Assembly (NCBI GenBank): GCA_030641185.1
Contig: DAOWHY010000018.1
Span: 1 to 9,788, forward strand
Length of the DNA stretch: 9,788 nt
Origin: Candidatus Moraniibacteriota bacterium
Lineage (GTDB): Bacteria > Patescibacteriota > Minisyncoccia > JAHIHE01 > JAGLIN01
Reading direction: 5' to 3'
Within the stretch, counting starts at the first letter, position 1, and each line of letters opens with the position of its first letter. The notes beneath the pieces are model-generated. The model did no database searches. It was not told the DNA's origin and worked only from the letters and a program-made list of their open reading frames with translations. The translations under genes and the position numbers were made by a program. Below are positions 5,590 through 9,788 of the stretch, piece after piece.

Positions 5590-6640
5590 AGGACGGCGCC
5601 TTTTCATCTTCCATAGAAACGAGCACTTCTTTCAATTTTTCGATATCTTCTAAAACAATGCCGGCTCCGCGCGCTACGGCAGTCAACGGATCGTCTGCTA
5701 CTTTCACCGGCATCTTTGTTTGTTCGCTAACCAAACTATCAAGTCCGCGCAATAACGCCCCGCCTCCAACCAAAATTATTCCCCTGCTCATTATATCAGC
5801 AACAAGTTCTGGCGGAGTTTCTTCTATGGTAGCTTTTATATTATCAATTAGAATTTTTATAGATCTTGATAAAGCTGTTCTCGCCTGATCGTCGCTGATT
5901 GCAACTTCTTTCGGAAGTCCGGTTACTAAATCACGCCCGCGCATTACTGTTTCAACTTTCTCTTCCAGCGCGCAAGCCGATCCAATCGCTATTTTTATGT
6001 CTTCGGCCGTTTTTTCTCCGAGCAATAAATTAAAATTATCTCTGGAAAACTGGACTATGTTTTCATTGAGCTCGTCTCCAGCGGTTCTTAAGCTTCTACT
6101 CGCCACAATTCCACCCAAAGATATAACGGCAATTTCCGTGGTTCCCCCGCCAATATCAACAATCATATTTCCTGCTGCCTCTTGCACCGGTAATCGCACT
6201 CCAATTGCGGCTGCCATCGGTTCTTCAATAAGATATGCCTCGCGCGCGCCAGCGCTTATAGTGGCGTCGATCACGGCTTTTTTTTCAACTTCGGTAACGC
6301 TTGAAGGAACTCCGACCACGACTCTCGGACGAGGTAAGAACGCGAATGATTCTTTATGAACTTTTTCTATAAAATATCTAAGCATTTGCTCGGTTACTTC
6401 AAAATCAGAAATAACTCCGTCAACCAAAGGACGAGTGGCAACAATATGTCCAGGCGTTTTTCCAACCATTTTCTTTGCCTCTTTTCCAATAGCCAAAACA
6501 CGGCCTGTTTTTTTGTTGATAGCAACTACGGACGGTTCGTTTATAATAATCCCCTTGCCTTTAACATAGACAAGCGTATTTGCTGTTCCAAGGTCTATTC
6601 CAATGTCATGGCTAAGATAGCCGAAGAGCTTATTTAACAT
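5588..6640 (-). CDS. mreB: Actin-like rod shape-determining protein MreB
   Basis: MreB polymerises with ATP under the cytoplasmic membrane and guides lateral cell-wall synthesis. The 350-aa protein is of normal length. The N-terminus MLNKLFGYLS is suited to the amphipathic membrane-binding helix of the family. The actin-fold nucleotide motifs follow in order: DIGIDLGTANTLVY (12-25, phosphate 1), IEEPMAAAIG (138-147), VDIGGGTTEIAVIS (161-174, phosphate 2) and VGGGALLRGL (291-300, adenosine). It leads the mreB-mreC-mreD-mrdA run, which implies rod-like or elongating growth. proS lies upstream on the same strand; the 61-nt gap between them holds an inverted heptamer array, and no Shine-Dalgarno site precedes the ATG. 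Confidence 0.97.
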   Translation of the reverse strand: MLNKLFGYLSHDIGIDLGTANTLVYVKGKGIIINEPSVVAINKKTGRVLAIGKEAKKMVGKTPGHIVATRPLVDGVISDFEVTEQMLRYFIEKVHKESFAFLPRPRVVVGVPSSVTEVEKKAVIDATISAGAREAYLIEEPMAAAIGVRLPVQEAAGNMIVDIGGGTTEIAVISLGGIVASRSLRTAGDELNENIVQFSRDNFNLLLGEKTAEDIKIAIGSACALEEKVETVMRGRDLVTGLPKEVAISDDQARTALSRSIKILIDNIKATIEETPPELVADIMSRGIILVGGGALLRGLDSLVSEQTKMPVKVADDPLTAVARGAGIVLEDIEKLKEVLVSMEDEKAPS

Positions 6641-6644
6641 AGCG

Positions 6645-6723
6645 AGTATTTAGTATCAAGTATTAAGTATTAAGCACGGACGATGCCGTCGCGCTTAATA
6701 CTTACTGCTTGATACTTGCTACT
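6645..6723. repeat. Inverted array of heptamers at the proS/mreB junction
   Basis: Four heptamers stand in direct tandem: AGTATTT, AGTATCA, AGTATTA, AGTATTA (6645-6672). On the opposite strand four more read AGTAGCA, AGTATCA, AGCAGTA, AGTATTA (6723 down to 6696). The resulting arms 6652-6675 and 6693-6716 match at 22 of 24 positions. The 17-nt centre is GC-rich and holds a small GACG-ATGC-CGTC hairpin. The right arm encodes the last residues and stop codon of ProS. No T-run follows on either side. Confidence 0.85.
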
Positions 6724-7943
6724 AATTTTTTAATTTCTATTATTTCAAACCCTCTTCTGTTTCTTCTCTTGATCTCAACGCTATTTTCTGCCAAAGTTTT
6801 CTCGCTTACCACAATTCTCAATGGTATTCCAATCAAATCAGAATCTTTAAATTTCACTCCCGCCGACTCGTCACGGTCATCGTATAATACTTCAATCTTT
6901 TCTTTTTGTAAAGCATTATAAATCTTCTCAGCTTCTTTAATAACTGTTTCTTTATTTCCTAAATGCACCAAATGAACTTTATATGGCGCGATTGATTCCG
7001 GCCAGATAATGCCGTTTTGGTCATTGAATATTTCCACAATTGTTCCCATTAATCTTGTTAAACCCAATCCATAACAGCCCATTAAAACTAAACTTTCTTT
7101 ACCTGTTTCGTCTAAGAATTTAAAATTAAAAGCTTCTGTAAATTTTGTTTTTAACTTAAATATATTTCCTGTTTCAATTGCTTTTTCTTCTTTTAGATTT
7201 TTATTTTTACACTGCGGACATTCTGGCTGATTATTTTCCACAATTTCTTTATTGATCGCAATCCCGCATTTTTCGCAAATATAAATTGTATCTTCTCCCG
7301 CAGAAGATAAAGTTTGGAATTCATGAGAGTATTTACTAAAATCTCCGCCGGAAGCGTAAGTCAAATAAGTTTTGTTTTTTATGCCGACTCTCTCAAAAAT
7401 TTTAAAATAAGCATTTTTAACAACATCATAAAATTTATTTAAATCTTCTTCGCTCGTATGAAACGAATATAAATCTTTCATAGAAAATTCCCGTCCTCTT
7501 AAGATTCCGGATTTCGCTCTTTTCTCGCTTCTAAATTTAGTTTGAATTTGATAAACAAAAAATGGAAAATCTTTGTATGACTTTATATATTTTTTCGCAA
7601 GCGGCGTGACGACTTCTTCATGCGTCCAACCAAGACCGTATTCTTTATCAAAAAATGTCTTAACTTTCATCATCACATCTATATCCCATCTCCCTGTAAT
7701 TTCCCAATCTTTTTTATTCTGAAGCGCCGGCATCAAAATCTCCTGTCCGCCAATCGCGTTTATCTCTTCTCTGATTATATTTTCAATTTTATTTAAAACC
7801 CTCAACCCCAACGGCAAATAGGTATAAACTCCCGCCATTGATTTATCCACAAACCCGCCCCGCAACAAAAGCTGAGCATTGATACTCGCCTCGTCTTTAG
7901 GAACTTCTTTAATTGTGTGGCCAAAAAGTTGTGATTGTCGCAT
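6702..7943 (-). CDS. proS: Prolyl-tRNA synthetase, short form without the editing domain
   Basis: ProRS charges tRNA-Pro with proline. The 413-aa protein has the class II core: motif 1 around MPAL (71-74), motif 2 in TKFRSEKRAKSGILRGREFS (135-154), motif 3 in GCYGLGLTRLMG (289-300), and a C-terminal anticodon-binding domain (about 322-413, with DDRDESAGVKFKDSDLIGIP). Typical bacterial ProRS is about 570 aa because a deacylase editing (INS) domain lies between motifs 2 and 3. Here that region is reduced to about 50 residues carrying CEKC (223-226) and CPQC (242-245), a likely zinc knuckle. Cis-editing of Ala-tRNA-Pro should therefore be absent. The last residues (SIKQ) and the TAA lie inside a heptamer inverted repeat. 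Transcription order is rseP, coiled-coil gene, proS, with a plus-strand gene in between. Confidence 0.95.
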   Translation of the reverse strand: MRQSQLFGHTIKEVPKDEASINAQLLLRGGFVDKSMAGVYTYLPLGLRVLNKIENIIREEINAIGGQEILMPALQNKKDWEITGRWDIDVMMKVKTFFDKEYGLGWTHEEVVTPLAKKYIKSYKDFPFFVYQIQTKFRSEKRAKSGILRGREFSMKDLYSFHTSEEDLNKFYDVVKNAYFKIFERVGIKNKTYLTYASGGDFSKYSHEFQTLSSAGEDTIYICEKCGIAINKEIVENNQPECPQCKNKNLKEEKAIETGNIFKLKTKFTEAFNFKFLDETGKESLVLMGCYGLGLTRLMGTIVEIFNDQNGIIWPESIAPYKVHLVHLGNKETVIKEAEKIYNALQKEKIEVLYDDRDESAGVKFKDSDLIGIPLRIVVSEKTLAENSVEIKRRNRRGFEIIEIKKLVASIKQ

Positions 7944-7944
7944 C

Positions 7945-7973
7945 TTGACAGATTAATGATTATGTGATAGAGT
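7945..7973 (+). promoter_or_regulatory. Sigma70-type promoter of the 136-aa gene
   Basis: A perfect -35 TTGACA (7945-7950) is followed after 17 nt by TAGAGT (7968-7973), which carries an extended -10 TG at 7965-7966. The -35 box starts 2 nt from the start codon of the divergent proS (7941-7943), a layout much like the promoter at 1369-1397. The 5' leader would be about 55 nt. Confidence 0.6.
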
Positions 7974-8021
7974 GATAAGTCTTAGTTTTATCTTGTAATT
8001 TGGAGGGGATAAGATTAAGTT

Positions 8022-8027
8022 GAGGTG
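8022..8027 (+). promoter_or_regulatory. Shine-Dalgarno site, fixes the start at 8034
   Basis: GAGGTG ends 6 nt before ATG 8034. The in-frame GTG at 8025 lies inside this site and cannot be the start. A second purine run, GGAGGGG at 8002-8008, lies too far upstream to serve either codon. Confidence 0.75.
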
Positions 8028-8033
8028 AATATA

Positions 8034-8444
8034 ATGCCGGAAAATGATATAAAAAGAACAAAAGAAGAGATGATCAAGAGTATCCTCACTCCCAAAGAAA
8101 TGCAGGAGAAAATAAAAGAGGATGATGGAAAAGAAAAGAAACGCTGGGAGGAGATAGCACTGTCCTATATGGAGAAGATGAGAACCCCTCAAAAAATAAA
8201 TTCTGCGAAAGTAGAAATATTGGAGGGGACAGGAATGCAACTGCATATCTCAGCAGATGATATTCAAAACAAGTGCGCTTTAGGAAAGAGCCTTCTTCCA
8301 GAAGATCTAACAGGGGTGTTAGACGCAATGGTTGAGATAATAGGTGGTGCAGGACACAATGTTTCCCATAAGAATGGGGGGAACGGTGTAAAGATACTGG
8401 AGATTTGTCCACCAGTTCCTCACGCAAATAAGGTACTCGACTAA
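8034..8444 (+). CDS. Unrecognised 136-aa soluble protein between rseP and proS
   Basis: The start is ATG 8034, set by GAGGTG 6 nt upstream. The N-terminal third (about 1-50) is highly charged and probably helical. The rest looks like a small alpha/beta domain: a strand around KVEILEGTGMQLHIS (56-70), helices through ADDIQ and LPEDLTGVLDAMVEIIGGAG, and a final strand VKILEIC followed by PPVPHANKVLD. There is no signal peptide or membrane segment. Cysteines and histidines occur (KCALG, GHNVSH, EICPP) but form no known metal motif. I do not recognise the family. The gene has its own promoter, ribosome site and strong terminator and stands against the strand of its neighbours, which suggests a separate, possibly acquired unit. 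The opposite-strand reading frames over this region are low-complexity shadows. Confidence 0.8.
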   Translation: MPENDIKRTKEEMIKSILTPKEMQEKIKEDDGKEKKRWEEIALSYMEKMRTPQKINSAKVEILEGTGMQLHISADDIQNKCALGKSLLPEDLTGVLDAMVEIIGGAGHNVSHKNGGNGVKILEICPPVPHANKVLD

Positions 8445-8461
8445 GAATTACTTTACCCAAT

Positions 8462-8501
8462 GCTGTAAGTTCAAGGGATTAAACTTACAGCTTATTTTTT
8501 T
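8462..8501 (+). terminator. Intrinsic terminator of the 136-aa gene
   Basis: A perfect 10-bp stem, GCTGTAAGTT (8462-8471) with AACTTACAGC (8482-8491), a 10-nt loop and a TTATTTTTTT tail (8492-8501). It begins 17 nt after the stop codon. The minus-strand side has no T-run. Confidence 0.9.
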
Positions 8502-8565
8502 ATCTAAAATTTCTTGTTAGCTAAGATTTAAATTGATTAAAATAGAATTTTGTTTTAAATATTTC

Positions 8566-8967
8566 TTAAACCAAAACCTTTCCCTCCACAACAACAATCC
8601 TCTTCTCATGATTCTCTAATTTATCTCCCTGCCGACGATGAACAGCCATGTCCATTGTGTTATCACTTTCCAAGTCATCTAATCTTTTCAAAATTTGATC
8701 CTGCCCACTTAAAACACTATCAAACTTTTCATCCATCTCGTTTTTTAACTCATTTCTTAATCCACTAATTTCAATTTTCATCTCGCCTCTCAATCCGCCA
8801 ATTTCGTTTTTCATTTCGCCTTTTAACCCGCTAATTTCGTTTTTCATTTCGCCTTTTAATTCCTCAAATCCCCTTTGCGTCATCTCTGCTAATTTATCTA
8901 CTGTCCCAACCAATCCATTTACTGCGATAGATACTTCGTTAATATTTGTTTCTTTTTTCTTCTCCAT
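8566..8967 (-). CDS. Hendecad-repeat coiled-coil protein of unknown function, 133 aa
   Basis: The start chosen is ATG 8967 (MEKKKET), 28 nt after the rseP stop. An upstream in-frame TTG at 9003 overlaps rseP but would add 12 residues of no evident value. Neither start has a Shine-Dalgarno site. Residues 37-80 are four 11-residue units (LKGEMKNEISG and variants) encoded by 33-bp DNA repeats, which predicts a long, slightly right-handed or straight coiled coil, probably oligomeric. A less regular coiled coil continues (DSVLSGQDQILKRLDDLES), then a short basic C-terminus. There is no membrane segment. I do not recognise a specific family. Position directly after rseP suggests co-transcription. 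No terminator is visible in the 64 nt downstream. Confidence 0.75.
   Translation of the reverse strand: MEKKKETNINEVSIAVNGLVGTVDKLAEMTQRGFEELKGEMKNEISGLKGEMKNEIGGLRGEMKIEISGLRNELKNEMDEKFDSVLSGQDQILKRLDDLESDNTMDMAVHRRQGDKLENHEKRIVVVEGKVLV
8728..8859 (-). repeat. 33-bp tandem repeats encoding coiled-coil units
   Basis: Four in-frame 33-bp units (8827-8859, 8794-8826, 8761-8793, 8728-8760) encode LKGEMKNEISG, LKGEMKNEIGG, LRGEMKIEISG and LRNELKNEMDE. The first two are nearly identical at DNA level and the fourth has diverged most. The unit length is three times 11, so copy-number change keeps the frame. Confidence 0.85.
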
Positions 8968-8995
8968 ATTTTTTGTTTTAAACGTTAAAATGCTT

Positions 8996-9788
8996 TTACC
9001 CAAACAACTCCATCACTTTTCCAATCAAATCAAACTTCATAACATCTTTAAAAGTCACAACTACCATTAGTCCCATCAAAAACATAAAACCGACATTATT
9101 CGCTTTTGCTTCCCATTGCTGATTTAACGGCGAACCTTTTATTTTTTCAATAAGAAGAAACACCATTCGTCCTCCATCTAAAGCCGGCAGGGGAAGAGCG
9201 TTGATAATTGCCAGATTGACACTGATTAAAGCTGTGAAATTCAAAACCGTTAAAAATCCCATTGCCGCCGCATCTCTTGTCATCACTGCAATTCCAAATG
9301 GACCAGAAACTTCCGCAACTGTTTTGCCTGTTGTGACGAGTCCCCAAATAATACTGGCGAAAGCCATAATTATAAATATTGTCAGTTGAATAGTGTATTC
9401 AAATCCTTGTTTTATCGCTCCCAAAAAAGAATAGGAAACAACCGCGGTTTGCGCGAGAGATATTCCCATTGCCCCTTCGTCCTCCGGATAATTTTCTCGC
9501 GGAATTATTTCTTTCGTAAGATTTTCATTTCCTCGCGTAATGCTTAAAACCATCGGCTCGCCAAGATTTTCTTGCGTGTAATTTTGCAAATCTTCAATAC
9601 TGTTTATTTTTGTTTCATCCGCCCGGATAATTGTGTCGCCAATTTTTATTTCTGCCTTATCTGCCGGACTATCTTTGATTGTTCTCGAAACTTGGATTTT
9701 GACGTCCTTAACGCTTTTTGCGTTTTCTTCATCAATGACAATGCTTGCTTGTCCGGAATTTTCATCTGCTTTAATAATAGACAAATTC
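8996..9788 (-). CDS. rseP: RseP-type site-2 (M50) membrane metalloprotease, C-terminal part
   Basis: This is an intramembrane zinc protease of the RseP/YluC class, which cleaves membrane-bound anti-sigma factors or signal-peptide remnants in the lipid bilayer. Only the last 264 or so residues lie in the window: the frame stays open to the right edge, so the first TTG at 9784 is not the true start. Seen in order, numbering from that codon, are a PDZ domain (about 30-93, with SPADKAEIKIGDTI), a membrane segment (about 125-150), the SGPFGIAVM motif (160-168), a segment with the C-terminal zinc-ligand motif NALPLPALDGGR (195-206, D203 the expected ligand), and a last membrane helix (about 231-247). 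The HExxH helix must lie outside the window. The rseP-proS order is common in bacteria. Confidence 0.93.
   Translation of the reverse strand, partial: NLSIIKADENSGQASIVIDEENAKSVKDVKIQVSRTIKDSPADKAEIKIGDTIIRADETKINSIEDLQNYTQENLGEPMVLSITRGNENLTKEIIPRENYPEDEGAMGISLAQTAVVSYSFLGAIKQGFEYTIQLTIFIIMAFASIIWGLVTTGKTVAEVSGPFGIAVMTRDAAAMGFLTVLNFTALISVNLAIINALPLPALDGGRMVFLLIEKIKGSPLNQQWEAKANNVGFMFLMGLMVVVTFKDVMKFDLIGKVMELFG

Noticed and set aside
6356..6637. Plus-strand open frames within mreB (also 5658-5888 and 5997-6359)
   Set aside because: They lie opposite fully conserved mreB coding sequence and have no start signals.
7953..8246. Minus-strand open frame ahead of proS
   Set aside because: Overlaps the promoter, leader and first half of the plus-strand gene; composition is shadow-like and no start signals are seen.
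8086..8460. Minus-strand open frame opposite the 136-aa gene
   Set aside because: Low-complexity Leu/Ser/Pro/His-rich translation typical of an antisense shadow. The plus strand has the promoter, ribosome site and terminator.
8502..8565. Possible RNA gene or terminator between the convergent genes
   Set aside because: Plain AT-rich sequence with no stable stem beyond the plus-strand terminator.
8755..8853. 33-bp repeats as a CRISPR array
   Set aside because: The units are contiguous without spacers and in frame within a coding sequence.
8968..9003. TTG start overlapping the rseP end for the coiled-coil protein
   Set aside because: It has no ribosome site, uses a rare start codon and adds 12 unconserved-looking residues. 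ATG 8967 is simpler, though a coupled TTG start cannot be excluded.
1..9788. Alternative genetic code with TGA as glycine (as in some CPR lineages)
   Set aside because: mnmA ends at TGA at the expected end of the protein and no conserved gene here needs TGA read through. The evidence is limited to one stop.

Overview
This is an AT-rich bacterial chromosome segment carrying a run of housekeeping genes on the minus strand, interrupted by two small plus-strand genes. The proteins seen, the small ProRS without a bacterial editing domain, the compact gene set and the near absence of Shine-Dalgarno sites on the minus-strand genes fit a member of the Patescibacteria/CPR (Parcubacteria- or Microgenomates-like). 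That placement is inference. TAG, TGA and TAA all end recognisable genes at plausible points, so the ordinary bacterial code fits.

Layout, right to left in the direction of transcription: the C-terminal part of an RseP-type site-2 protease (8996-9788, runs off the window); a hendecad-repeat coiled-coil protein (8566-8967); proS (6702-7943); the elongation and cell-shape genes mreB, mreC, mreD and mrdA/PBP2 (6640 down to 2133); a small SprT-like zinc metallopeptidase (1620-2000); and mnmA, the tRNA 2-thiouridine synthase (137-1375). rseP followed by proS is an order met in many bacteria. Here a plus-strand 136-aa gene sits between them. A second plus-strand gene (48 aa) lies between mnmA and the SprT-like gene. 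Both plus-strand genes form self-contained units with a TTGACA promoter, a Shine-Dalgarno site and an intrinsic terminator. I recognise neither protein.

MreB, MreC, MreD and PBP2 should work together in lateral wall synthesis. RodA, the usual glycosyltransferase partner, is not in the window. RseP acts in membrane proteolysis, ProRS and MnmA in tRNA charging and anticodon modification.

The most notable feature is the density of short palindromic elements of unrelated sequence. One lies in frame inside mnmA and adds about 50 residues to the protein. Others occupy most gene junctions: SprT-like/mrdA, mreD/mreC, mreC/mreB and mreB/proS, plus the region beyond mnmA. One is a four-hairpin element whose two arm differences are paired changes within local hairpins. 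Another is an inverted array of AGTATTA-like heptamers that encodes the last residues and stop codon of ProRS.
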